This document shows positions 40,205 to 57,542 of a stretch of DNA of 64,000 nucleotides, one piece after another (the stretch's first letter is position 1; each line of letters starts with the position of its first letter). The position numbers were made by a program, and so were the translations under genes. Under the pieces are notes generated by a model. It searched no databases. It was given only the letters and a program-made list of their open reading frames with translations, and had not been told where the DNA came from. The DNA is from Litomosoides sigmodontis (Eukaryota > Nematoda > Chromadorea > Rhabditida > Onchocercidae). The DNA lies in NCBI GenBank assembly GCA_963070105.1, contig OY718803.1:6553823-6617822 (forward strand), read 5' to 3'.

Positions 40205-43200
40205 ATGCCATTGATGGCGGATGATTTGCATATGAAGTACGGAGTGGTGAATCAAAACGATGTAGCTGGCAAGAAGAAAAGGAAAAAGTCGAAGGGAAGG
40301 ACGCTGGAAATCGACTTCCCACTTCACCCGAATGGGCTAATTCGGTAGGTAGCTGTAGTCTTGATCTGTTTGTGGATTACGAAATTTCTTTTCTGGAGCT
40401 CTAGTGTGTAAGAAGAGGTGGATTATACATTATGACTCTTACAGATGAGTTAAAACCTGCTTCATTGAAGTAAGATCCCTTTCCCTGCTTACACCTTTTC
40501 CATTAGTGTGGGATGGAATACATTCAAATCTTTGCTGTTATATATTTTGCTCAAAAAGCAACATATTTTATGACATCGGACTTCATTGTTCCAATCATGA
40601 CTGGTTTCTGCTGAAGTCAATTTTTTAGGAAGACAAATTAGCTTGTTTCAGATCACACGAAGCTAGCATTTGCTGTACTGCGAACAATCAGAAAGTTTTA
40701 CCCACTCATGCCGCTGACACTGATGCTCAGGCTCAGGGGGATAATTGCTCTGATGATATAATCAGTCAACTTTTGCCCATTGTCAGGGATGTTATGCAGT
40801 GAGCGTGGATTCATTGTTTATTCGCAATTCTGATGACACGTTTTCGTTATATTCTATCATTAGCTAGGTATAAGGATGAGAGAAGAATAATGTGGAAGAA
40901 AGCTGCTCGTAACATTTGTAGGAAGTGGTTCAGTGACTGAGAGCTGTAAAACAAAGCAGAGGTTAAGGAGTTATTTCCCACATTCCGTAATGTCGTTCCT
41001 TTTACATGTGAAATTCTGGCTTTAATTTTTTTAATAGGATGAGGAAAAATGTGAAATGATATACGATTTTTTTATTCGCCAAAACTGTTTTCATTGTTTC
41101 TACAGGACGTGCGAACTTGGAAATTTGCATCAAAATGTATTAAATTGAAAGCAAGAGATGACACTTAGATTAATTCTTAAAAAAATCAATGGCAAGACCA
41201 CTCAGGCAATTTAAATGAGATGTTACATTTCAGGACATTTTTATATGATGTCGGTAATCGTGCTTGTGAAGTAGAGGAAGTTATTAATTTCTTGAAATTA
41301 TCGGACATTACACTACACCATAAGCAGATGCTTGACTCCTTAAGTAATGCGCAGTTATGTAGGCTTTTCGGAAAATTGAATATATTCCACACAAAATATG
41401 ATGGCTCGAGGGTGATTTTTCAAACGGCAAGTTTAATCACACTCACTTTTTAATTTGCTTTGGCCAATTTTTGGTGCGGTAGCTACGGAAGAACAATAAG
41501 TGGCCTTTTCAGAGTGCAATTTTCTACTAAAATTAACAATATTTTCAGGCTGATGAACAATTTCAGTTTCCCAATTCTGATACGAATTTGTCACCAAGTA
41601 TTTCATCTTTGTCTAATGCTGATAACACGCCCCAGTTATTTACATTAATGAAGAGTACTTCAGGAACCTCTGTTGCTCAAACTAAACCTCTCTCTTCAAT
41701 CACAAACGATTTTACAAAGTATTCTACTTTTGTTTATCATTCCGTTTCGTTCTGAAATTCAACCATAGAGATGAAAATATCCCCGTTATTCGGTTATTCT
41801 TAGCAGATTACCGCAGCGACATTTAAATGGAACAGGAAAGGTGGACTGTGGACTTGATAATGTAATTAATTCTCACCAAAAAATTGGAGATATGATGACT
41901 CACAAACATTCATCTATGGTAGACTTTTTCATAATTTTCTAGTTGTTCTTTTTCATCTCAAACCACAGGGATAAGTTTTCAACTAAATGTGCTTAGAAAG
42001 TCACATTATTGAAACGAACGCACGACAGCATTAAAATGAACCTGGTCACATTATGATGTGAGGTTTTAGACTCAAGTCGAGCGTAAGGAAGGAAAATTTT
42101 CCAGTGCGCGGTAGAAGTTTAACAGAAATATGATTTTTTTTTAAATCTGACTCGGTAAGTAAGTAAGCATTCCGCAATACGCGTTTTTATAAGCTATCTC
42201 TAAAGTTGCGATAAATTAGATTTTTTGCTAACTTCAGAAAAAACATTTTTAGTATATCTATGCATTTGTTTGAATTTAGGTTGAACTATTTGTTCAACAG
42301 AACGAGGATATTTTTTATGATCAGAACACTGAACTCACGGATCGAAAAATGCTCATGCGAAATTCGAGATATTATCTGGAGTAAGATCGTTTCTAGATTT
42401 CATGCTCGTTTAACTGGTGTCATAATTTCAGAGCACACATTTTTTTGTTTTGATTCATATATTAATATGGATAGAATATCACTATTAATTATTGATTCAA
42501 ATATTAGAGTTTTGGTTGTGTTACGTTATTTTCAACTACAGCATGACCATGCTACAAAAATAATTTTTGAATAATTGAAACTTTCAGAAGGAGACTTATA
42601 GAACAGAGATTGAAGGATGTGGAAAAAAGATACGAACAAAGATTATCTAATGTATCCTTAATGTTAAGAAAGGCTTATGTATGTTACCCTTCATTTTCAA
42701 ACGTATAGTTCCATAAGTTTATTGATTTAATGAACACGCATCTATAATTTTCAATGTCTGTTAAACAAATAAGCGCCATGTTATCTGCATTCGTATAACT
42801 GCTGTACGTGAATGTGCCCTTAGGTTTGTTATTGTGTGAAAGAGTGTTTTTGCTTACATTTAAATGTTTTTCAGAAAGAAATATTAGATTTGCGCCTGGG
42901 GAAAGCAAAAGCACTAGCAAATAAAAGAATGGGACAAGCTGAACTTGCTTTGAAGCACGCTAATGTGATACACAACAGGTGAACCATTTTTTTTATTGTT
43001 TCATGTTTGCTTTGTGAAAATTGGGTTATTAAAATCTTTTTTATTAGGTGCTGCAAACAATGAACAAAGGAAATGGAATTATTGCTGTATTAAGTTTAAG
43101 ATTTAGCTATGGATTTCTGTAATTTTAATTATTTTTACATACATAGCCAAATATTTTATGGTTTTGATAGTAGCTGGTTGCAAGTTCGAAACAGAATTTA

Positions 43201-45086
43201 TTACTAAACGTCTGCTTTCTCTCTCATTTTTTGGAAAAAGTCACGTGCCAGGAGTCATTTGTATATTCATTTCTATAACCCACAGCTGGTTTTAATCATT
43301 ATTCCAGATGCAACGTGAAAATTTAAGGACTAAATGATGTAGCATTTGGCAATGAAATATTTAGCATTTATGTTTTGTATTTTATTACATTTTTTAGGAT
43401 TAAAGATGAAACGGTTAAATCAGATATAAAGCAAGTGGTGAAGCAGTGGGAACAGATACTCTGGGATTACAAGACTTGGCATGCTAATTTGGATGTTTGT
43501 TTCTTCGAACACATTCAGATATTGTTAAATTTGATACAGTACCTTATGTGCATTACTGGACAGTGATGTAAACTAAAGTAGTTAGCCATTTCGCATTTCA
43601 ACTCACTGCGACACTTTTTTCAAAAAGATTATAAAGTTCCTTTTCTGTGGGACTGACTCACGCGAACTCGGTAATGTTTAGTGTCAACGAATAACTAAAA
43701 AGCAGTAAAGTTACAGGAAATAGTAGACGGGCAAAAGACTCAAGTGGATTCAAATTATCGTTTTGATGAACTGGCTCTACTTTCGGTTAATTTTGTATTA
43801 TTATATCGTAGTTTAATTCGTGTCAGATTTATAAAACTACCCAAACAGTTCTTAATTTTAATTCACTATCAAAAATATACAGTGTCAATAAACAAGATAT
43901 TACAGCCACCGGATAATATTCCTTGTGCCCCACAGCTACCTCCTAATGCTTTGAAGTATTTTCAACAACTTGAATTCAAATGCAGTGATCCGTCGTCGGA
44001 ACTTCTTGTATGCTATAAATTTGTGTGTAGAGGAATTTTTATTTCGAAGTCTTAGTGCAGTACTGCTAATAATGGAATAGTGAAACTCAGTATAAAATCC
44101 AGACTCTTAGGGCAATCAAAAAATTTGGATGTTGAGACAGCATTTCGTAGTATGATCAGTATTATTTATTATCATTTAGCGAGTAATTGGTCCACCAGTT
44201 GGTTTTGAGATGGAAGCTGTGGCAGGTAATCGATTTGGTGCAATTGGGCAACCTGCTCCTCCACCGCAGAGGAAAATATTCACGGAAGTACAAATCAATA
44301 AATTGGTTCGTATTTTTTTTTGTCCAGTTGTCATCCCATATCACGATTTCTTTTATCTCACTTGAGCTGTGTTCATTTTAATTATTTCTTGTTCCCACTT
44401 ACAGATCGAAAAAACGCTGGAGCATTTCCAAGATATTGGTGGAAATATACCAAATTTGAGCGCGTATGTTTCAAGTTGCTTGGAATTTATTTTATAATTC
44501 ATTTCATTTCTTTATGCTTTTTCTGTAACATTCTTCCAGAGAAGAAATTAGAAATGTACTAAACGAACTCGAACGACGTCCTTCACTGCTTCCATCGGAT
44601 GTAACTTTTTCTTCCGTTCTTTCGCATGTAAGTTCCTATAGCTTCATTTTTTGTCCTAACTGGGTTTTTTCGGTCTGGTAGGAAGAAAACAAATAAAGAA
44701 TGTGATACATCGTGAGACAAAATTGAAAGGAATTTTTGGATCACAATTGAAAAATTGAGAGTTATGTTCTAGTAATAAATTAATCATTATTGAAGCGAAA
44801 TTTATATCGCCACTCGTGTTTAGTGTCACTGCAAGGAGACATACCAGAATTACCAAACATGACATCCTGAAGGCGAGAAAATGTTCTGCACATTGTGAGT
44901 AGTACAATTTATTTTTACAACTTATTTTTAATGAAATTACAGGTAATAAAGCGGGTTGTGAAAGTAAATGGTGCTGGTGGTGGAAGAAATAACAGTCAAT
45001 CAGACACAACATGTTGGACATCATTGTCGTCTGAGCAATCCATAACCTTTCCACCTCCTTTTACTAAGATCGAGATGGGGGAATAG
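40205..45086 (+). CDS. Unrecognised 17-exon coiled-coil protein
   Basis: I do not recognise the family. Exons: 40205-40344, 40413-40469, 40652-40798, 40868-40924, 41234-41411, 41549-41718, 41807-41918, 42280-42380, 42588-42678, 42875-42978, 43398-43494, 43717-43785, 43906-44007, 44180-44305, 44405-44463, 44540-44627, 44943-45086. The total is 1842 nt (613 aa), with every junction in phase, which argues for a real expressed gene. Visible features are a lysine-rich NLS-like stretch (KKKRKKSKGR, about 23-32), a tryptophan-containing basic helix (ERRIMWKKAARNICRK), a Ser/Thr-rich segment at about 194-250, and a charged helical coiled coil at about 320-415 (LIEQRLKDVEKRYEQRL, ALANKRMGQAELALKHA). 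Further on are a proline-rich patch (PPDNIPCAPQLPPNAL), a second patch (GQPAPPPQRKIF) with helices, and a Gly/Ser-rich C-terminus ending KIEMGE. No signal peptide or membrane helix is seen. An alternative end of exon 4 would give a short 139-residue product. Exon 5 has two possible in-phase ends. Confidence 0.78.
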
Positions 45087-45974
45087 TTATGGTCAGTTTC
45101 TCTCATACCATTTGAACTAACAGCTTGCGTAAATTTATTATAATGTGATTAATTTGTTATTAACTCATTTTTAGGATTACAATGTAAGGTTTTTGATCTC
45201 TGGCATGTTATTGGTACATTGTTTGAAAATGAAAATTCTTAGGCAGCGTTCATCGCTTTACTATGTCATTCATATTGTGAGGTAATTAGCATTTGAGATG
45301 ATACTCCTACCAAATCTGTTTCAGCAGTTTTTGTAGGGGGTAATACTTTAGTTTAACTTCACTACTACACTTCGAAAACATAAAATTCATAAGCAATCTT
45401 CGTGATAAAATTGTTTTTCATGTATCTTTCCTGGGTTTACTTCATATTTTATTGGCTATGTTGCGAAGACAGCTAATAATAGTTAGGGTACTTATGTTCG
45501 ATGTATCATTTCGAAGCTATGTATATGTTGATGTATACTGGTCGGAAGGGTTTTCCATTCTTAGCGAAAACTTCGGTGAATTACCGCTAATTTTGTTGTG
45601 TTATCGTATTGCATCTCAGTTACTAACTTTTTAAAATAATATATTTAACCGTCTTTGGTCTGTGTAACCGTCCCCTCATTAATTTGATTTAGTGGTATTT
45701 TATTACGAGAAAAGCTTGATACCACACAACTCTACGTATTTATCCCCTTATTGAATTTGCAATACCATTAGATGCGAATAGTTGCTGCATCCGAATTATA
45801 TCAGGTTGACTGCTACATCGCACTGACATTAATTAAAGTGCGTGATGAAACGTACCGAAAAACAACGTTTGATATTAAATACATCACTTTTAACCCACAT
45901 TCATAACTGCAAGGCAAATATTTCCTTAAATTTTCTTTATATTTGAATTAGAGCTCAGAAATGTTCAGCTTGAA
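45087..45974. other. Convergent intergenic region
   Basis: This lies between the 3' ends of the coiled-coil gene (plus) and DXO (minus). AT-rich; the plus-strand frame at 45452-45634 has no support. Confidence 0.5.
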
Positions 45975-47567
45975 TTAGAATTTATCAAAATGTACCAAGA
46001 ACCAGTCCGGAAGAAAATTGAAGGTACTGTCTGATGTAGATTCCTGGAACATTACACACCGTTTAGAAGGGTCAAATTCTAAAATATAATAAATGAGATC
46101 TGGACGAGCTTCCAACAATGCTTTTAAACGATTCAACACTGCAAGGAGAAAGTTGAAAGTAACGTTTGCGGACCACTGATGAGCTTTTTTTGCGAGTTGT
46201 TCCACTTTGAGCCGTTCAGTATGAGTCACAATACCTGTAACGAGTCTAGCAAATACGAATTTTGGAGTGAAATGAAGTATGTGATATTCAATATTAATTG
46301 CAACCTACCGTTGTTATCCCTAAAGCCAACGACTATGTTTTGTATACCAATCAGGAACGACTGCACCCACCACTTCATTGCTTTGTGCCTCCAAAAATTA
46401 TTTGACAGTTCTTTGCACTGCGTCTTCAGTTCCACGTATTCACCTTCTGCTTACATTTTATTATACACATATATTATATATATTTTATTATTATACACAT
46501 TATGTATTCTGAGATATTCGAAATCACAAAACAAGCTACCAGAATCAATGCAGTCGGTCTCACCAGAATACAGGATTCGCAAACCATTCTTTCGTCCACC
46601 CAAGCGTGCCTTAACAATAACATCAAATTCCTCTAAATTCGTCACGGGTTCATTCCTGTTCGGTTCACTCTGGAAAATTCTAACACTAGGAGAGGCTATT
46701 TGATTCTTCAAATATTTTATAATAATACATTTAAAAATGTCAACAAATTGGTGAAAAATGATCACCGATAAAGAGTCGCTTGTCATGTACTGTTCAAACT
46801 TAAATCCCCAATATGTCATCAATTTATCACGATTAGACATCGACTTCAATTCGACGATTTTTTCATTGGTCGGGAACTCACAAATAAAATTTACGGACTT
46901 ATACCGAACAGCAGCTATTCGCCAACCGTCTCGATACTCGTACGGTGAACATGCAATTCGAGTCAGAGCACCACGCCAACAAATAAAATCAGCTCTGTGG
47001 CAAACCTTGAAGATTAGAACTATAAAAATTCAATTTGCAAGATAAACAAACGAGGTAAGTGGCAATGTCGCTGAATCGAAATTTGCTTGTCAGTCGTTCC
47101 AAACATTACAAATCATTTCCAAAGAGCAGTTACATCATCTTCATATAAATTATATTCGCAATGAAATCTCAAAACTTTAGGACTAACAACTGGCTAATCT
47201 CTAATATAACAATAACTCCTTAAAAATACACCTGATAAGAAGATAAAAGAAAAGCAATAATAACAAGAAGTACCTTCTCCAGAGAAGATCCGGGTTCACT
47301 GTGTATGAGTATCCACTTCAATAGTAAGTCCAGTTTTTCATTGTGCAAGACATCTTTTCCTTGAAAGTGGTGATAACCAATATTTAAATCAAAATTACAT
47401 CGTTTCCCGATGGCACTCTCATGAAGATATTTTGCCCGACACCTGCCCGGCAACACATCGCGCTTCTTGGTAACACACATTTCTCCAATCACCGATGGCT
47501 TATCGAATGCTGGAAATGAGTCCTCGTAGAGCCGTGGCTCCGTTTCCAACAGCACCGATCCATTCAT
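45975..47567 (-). CDS. dom-3: DXO/Rai1 mRNA decapping exoribonuclease
   Basis: DXO/Rai1 enzymes remove incomplete or non-canonical (including NAD) 5' caps and degrade the RNA 5'-3' as part of cap quality control. Five exons: 47567-47274, 47005-46766, 46669-46540, 46446-46309, 46234-45975, total 1062 nt (353 aa; human DXO 396). Active-site motifs are present in order: GFKFEQYM (motif with the catalytic Glu), LYSGETDC (ExD) and VELKT (ExK), then [19 protein letters not shown] and a C-terminal [12 protein letters not shown]. The exon 2 acceptor is taken at CTTCAAG (47006) because only this joins in phase to exon 1. It is head-to-head with sorting nexin, about 380 bp apart. The 174-codon plus-strand frame over the same region is an antisense shadow. 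Confidence 0.94.
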
Positions 47568-47946
47568 CTCCAATCACTCACTATAATCACGTGACGCTGA
47601 CGATCAAATGATACCAAACACGTCTGCTCGCACACACGGACGCGTCATCCATATCTGCCTTTTGTTTGCACTGCGCATATAATGTCTGCGTGTATGTGTC
47701 GTCCATGTGTATGTGTACGTGCGTTTCTGTATCTATAACTCAAAAAAAAACACGGTAATTTAACTTCCGATGAAGTTTGATGGAGTGGAATTCAAAATTA
47801 CGCAGAATGCCAGTTTGGATTTAACGGTGCGAAGCGTGAGATTGGTGTGCTTATGTTCAATAGTGGACCTCGCTGAGTGAATCAGAGGAGTTAAGGGTTG
47901 TTTCTGATCTGTTAGTTGCAGTCTTTTGCAGTTACAGCAGAAGAGG
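47568..47946. promoter_or_regulatory. Compact divergent promoter region (DXO / SNX1) with TG-rich tract
   Basis: The two start codons are only about 380 bp apart on opposite strands, so regulatory sequence must be shared or interleaved. The gap contains a TG-rich tract at about 47683-47727 (repeats of GTGTATGTGT) and several CACG/CGTG steps near 47590-47650. Confidence 0.5.
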
Positions 47947-50234
47947 ATGATCGCTGGGGACGACACACTCAACGATTCTGATGACATTGCTTCCTTGCAG
48001 GTAATTAGGTGCAGGCTTCTTTATCCATTATCTTTATCTCATTGAGGTCACTCTACTATCTGGTGCTAATCTTGCTGGGATAAGCCCAGCTTTAATTTAT
48101 AACGAGTTTCTAAGCATAAGCACGCAAAACACTTATTCAGTAATACTAATTGCTAATGCGATATTTTTTCGCATTCAATAATATTTTTTTATTTGGAATT
48201 TTCATTGCTTTTGTACTTGCCGTGCACATGTCATCTTCGTCTGATTCCTCAGAAGATAGTTAATTCAGGATGTGGATGGTATGACGGCAGTTGATTTGCG
48301 TTTGGACGACGAGCTTCCCCAGCCCAGTGTGCTCGCTAAGCTTTCGTTTACGGATAATCCAGACGTCAATAATCCATCCGCGCCTTCATCATATTATTCA
48401 AAATCGCAGATTGAAATTGTCGTCAAAGAGTTCGAGAAGAAAGGAGAAGGGATGGGCGCTTACATTGTCTATAAAGTTATGACAACAGTGAGCACGGACC
48501 TCTCTTGTTTGGGATTAAAATTTTTCTGCCTTGAATACTGCTTGTACCTAATTTGGTATTTACTGTTTGTTTAATGTTTACTGTTTTCAGACGCAGAATA
48601 TGCAAGGCTACATGGATCGGGAATACGTCGTCTGGAGGCGATTCAGTGATTTCCTTGGTCTTCATGAAAAATTAGTAGATAAATACTTTTACAAAGGTTA
48701 TTTAGTGCCGGCAGCACCTGAGAAAAGTATTGTTGCTCTTACACGAACAAAAATGAATGCATCAATGGATGACAGCACTAACAAGTTGGTTGATTTCGGA
48801 ATAAAGTATATAAAGTATGGTTTGAAAACCTTAATTTTGTTTTCTAAAACAATTTTTCAGTGAATTTGCCGAACGTAGAGCTAGAAGTCTTGAGAGATTC
48901 TGCAGACGCATAGCACGCCATCCAAAATTGGTGTTCGATTGTGACTTCCGTGATTTTTTAACCCTGACTGCTTCCTTACCTAAGGCTAATTCAACTGTGG
49001 CCTTAAGTGGTGCTGGGGTGAAGCGGATATTTAAAACTGTTGGTGACGTTTTTTCGAAAATGGCTTTCCACATGGATGAAAATGATCGCTGGTTTGAGGC
49101 TGCGCAACAACAAATGAGTTTTTGTTATTAAATTTTCAAGAAACGATTCAGATTGTCATGAATTGTTTGCTTTATTTTTTCTTATCTAATTGTCCTTTTT
49201 CTCATTCTTCATAATTCAGTGCTACATTTAAACCGTTATTTTAGATGGAAGATATGGAACAAAACTTGAGTAAACTGCTGCGAGCAGTTGACTCATTAAG
49301 TTCATACCGACGTGAATTAATTTCTGGGACAGATTCATTTTCAAAAGCGCTTTCAATGCTTTCTTCTTGCGAAGAAAATACAACTCTTGCACGGTGTTTA
49401 TCACACTTGAGTGAGACATACGAGAATATTGGTCAGTTGCACGGCATGCAGTCAGATAAAGATTGTGCATTGCTTGCTGAAGGAATCAGTGAACAACTCC
49501 AAGTCATCTACACGTTAAAAGTACATTGTACATCAGGTTTAGACAACTATAAGTTGTCGCCAAGTTTAAATTAAAGTTCATGAATTTTCCGCTGGTTCTA
49601 ACGTTTAAGCGCAACAGTAATTTCGCTAATGTGGATATTTATTACATATTTTAGTATGACCTCTTACTTGTATTTCATCAGGAGATTTCCAGGAACTTTT
49701 TTTTGAGCGCGTCAAAATTTGGCAAAATTGGCAAGGTGCGCAACAGAATCTTACAAGGAAACGAGAAATGAAAGCTCGTTACGAACTTTCTGGCCGAGCC
49801 GATAGAGCTAATCAAATCCTAGAGGAGCTCCATGGAGTGCGTTTTTTCTTCCGTGACAGCCATCTACGTGTTATTTCCTGCAGTTTTTATAGTCCTGCAT
49901 TTAAAGACAGCAAAGTGCATAATTAGATCGATCCAGGAACTATGAGCATAGTGCGGCGTGCAGAAACGATGAGCATTCAAACAGCATTAATTTTTTCTAT
50001 TTATTACTTCATTACCAAATTTAGGCGGAGAAGGCAGTGGATGAAGTGGAGAAAGAGTTCTCTGAAGTAAGCAAAGTTATTCGAGGAGAATACGAAACCT
50101 TCCTAGTGGAGCGCAAAAGTGATATGAATGCTATGTTTAAGCAATACCTTCAAGAACTTCTTGAAACGCAGAAACAGCTTCTAAGATGCTGGGAGACGTT
50201 TGCTCCAGAAACACAATCTATTGAAACGACCTAA
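47947..50234 (+). CDS. snx-1: Sorting nexin 1/2 (PX-BAR retromer-associated)
   Basis: SNX1/2 bind PI3P through PX and tubulate endosomes through BAR, acting with retromer. Exons: 47947-48000, 48269-48487, 48591-48784, 48861-49117, 49252-49536, 49682-49836, 50025-50234, total 1374 nt (457 aa). The PX domain at about 50-180 carries YVVWRRFSDFLGLHEKL and YLVPAAPEKS. The linker (LSGAGVKRIFKTVGDVFSK, then KMAFHMDENDRWFE) matches SNX1. The BAR domain covers about 220-455 with SYRRELISGTDSFSKALSML, ERVKIWQNWQ and YLQELLETQKQLLRCWETF near the end. The exon 4-5 junction is uncertain. The strong acceptor TATTTTAG at 49244 is out of phase with the only nearby GT donor, so I used the AG at 49251. The alternative adds two residues but needs a non-GT donor. 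Poly(A) signal at 50310. Confidence 0.93.
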
Positions 50235-50309
50235 TTTTTCGGGAAATATGAACTGTACTTCAGCTGTGATGTCTTTATGGTTGTATGTCGAGCTAGTATA
50301 TTTTTTGTT

Positions 50310-50315
50310 AATAAA
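50310..50315 (+). terminator. Poly(A) signal of sorting nexin gene
   Basis: AATAAA about 75 nt after the stop codon. Confidence 0.6.
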
Positions 50316-50972
50316 GCGTGGACCCTCCCAGGTGGTTCGGTTTCAATGAGGTCATCTCCAAAAATTATTTTTCGACATAGGTAAACATTTTTTGGAGAGT
50401 ACCAGCACACATGAAAGTTTAATCCCAATTACGAATCCATTTGGAATGAAGTAGAGGGTGATTACGATACAACAGATCAACGGCTTTATGAATGGAATAA
50501 TTGTTTTGAGCAGGAAATTTTCCCAATCCCTATTTGCCGAATCATGTAATAAATTATATGTATACATATAACTTCGTAACGAAACAGATTAAGTGTAGTG
50601 TTGTATAAAGAAAAAAATTTAATGTCGGAGGATTCCATTCAAATTTCGAACACATTCCTTTCCTCCCGCTGAAGCATGCACTTTTATTAATTCTTTGAAA
50701 TAACTGAAACCCTAATCAACGTGACTGAGCAAAAAATTCTTATAACAGAAACACAACGTTTGCGACGTAAAAACAATAATGCACGCGAAACAGAAGTAGG
50801 AAGATACAGCGAAAGAATGGTATCACAATGGACTAGTACTTTTTGGGAAATCACAAACTTCACTGGGATTTAAGGAAAACAGAGGCATTCTTACTAGTAA
50901 CAATGCCTTCAAACAATGATAAAAAAGCACCTCATGAGCTGCATTTATGACTCAAAAACATCCAAATTCGGT
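50316..50972. other. Convergent intergenic region (SNX1 / mannosidase)
   Basis: No coding, repeat or RNA signal is seen. Confidence 0.5.
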
Positions 50973-55838
<4,866 letters not shown>

Positions 55839-57542
55839 CAGTCCTAAAAATTCAATTTGCTCAAAGCCATCATCGATAAATTTTTCTTTGTATACGCACT
55901 TCGTTCTTTGCGAAAAATTTGATGAACTGAAATAAAGTAGCAGTAGAGCCATCGCCTCAAGTTCTTCCATAAAAAGTAACTCTCGAACAGTTGTGACACT
56001 ATTAGCATAGAATTGCACTAAATATTCGGCTTATTTTTGTCTACACATACTGCGAAACAGAAGCAGGCACAATGGAAAATTTTGTAAACCTCTCCACATT
56101 ATCACTGCTTCAATGATATCACCAAGTAATGAACAAGTAACAATATTTGGCCGAAACAATCTGTGAATAAGTAATAGATATATCCACTTATTTATGTACA
56201 ACTTACGATTTTTTTGACCGGGACCAGTGACTTTGCAGTGTTTTTTACCTGCGGTTATTTCATGCTAATGCCACAAGACACTTTATTCAACTAAAAGCAG
56301 ACATCAGAAACAGTTCTCTAGACGTTGTCAGCAATGAAATCATACCTGAAATATGACGTCATGCATGGTAACTGTCGCAATTGGTTCCACGTTTACTTCA
56401 CTTTCTAGGTTGGTCGGAATATTGTGCGACCAGAATGATTACTGTATGGAAATAGACAATCTTCGATCTCTCCACATTTGAACTAAAGTATTCGTCATAA
56501 GACCCTGCAATATACGTGGCTGTTATCGAAGAAAAACCCATCGCTATCAGTTTGTCAGGAAGCGACTAGCTCAATGCTGAACAGTGACTGATCCGTTCAA
56601 GGACATCATGGCCTTTGCATATGGGACAGGGCCGCGTTAATTGACATGTCTTGCGTAAGAGGGAAGCTTTTGTCCACATTCAATGGACGAATGGAACTGC
56701 CCGTCTTCTTGTGGTTACTTTTTCGTAGTTTCAACAGGGTGGGTTACTATAGCTCAGAACTAGAATCTGTGTGTGATATCTTTTAGTACTTCAAATGATG
56801 TTATGGCCAAATATTCTGTGTGTATATCCTACAATTAGCTGACCCAATATATTGTAATTGGATGCCTTCCGTAAGGACTCGGCACCGTTTCTTTTTTCTG
56901 ATATCTAATCATACTGCTCTCTATCGATTTTTCTGAACTAATCGATTGACCCAGTGCTGTTATTTGCTAAATACTTTTAAGTTTATCGTGCTCCTAAGCG
57001 TGAAAAGATAGTAATTTCCGGATGAATTAGTAACTTGAAAATACTACAACATTCGGCTTTGAAAAAGAAATAATATATAGTTAGAAAAGATTAGTAGTTT
57101 CCGGATAAATTAGGTTTTAACCAGAATGCTTCGAATTAATCACTGTGCAGTTTTGTTCAGGAGATGAATCATATTTATAAGAAGCGGAATTTTCGAAGTT
57201 TTTACAAAATTCTACAAAATCTATCCGGAGGAGTGACTCCATATAAACAATTATATACAATTGTATCCTACTACATTTATCACGCTATATCACAGTACGG
57301 GAGGGAAGGCAGTAGGTCACGTATTCGATACCTTGCTCGTAGTATATGACGCACATCGTTTTTCTGCAAGACCTTAATTTTTCAACCATTAAGATGTAAG
57401 ACATTTCAGCAATCATTCGTCCTTAACTCCGTGGCAACAAAGGATATCTTCTCATAAATGTTAAATGCGCTTATTTCTCACATCCGCTTACTAATATATC
57501 ACATCATAATCCCTAGTTATACGGTGTGTTCCTAGTAATTTG
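55839..57542. other. Intergenic, about 1.7 kb
   Basis: Upstream flank of the mannosidase and 3' flank of the phosphatase gene. Mixed AT-rich sequence. No frame longer than about 60 codons is conserved in any way I recognise. Confidence 0.5.

Noticed and set aside
46179..46703. Longest single open frame in the window (174 codons, plus strand)
   Set aside because: It is antisense to three DXO exons whose motifs and splice phases are unambiguous on the minus strand.
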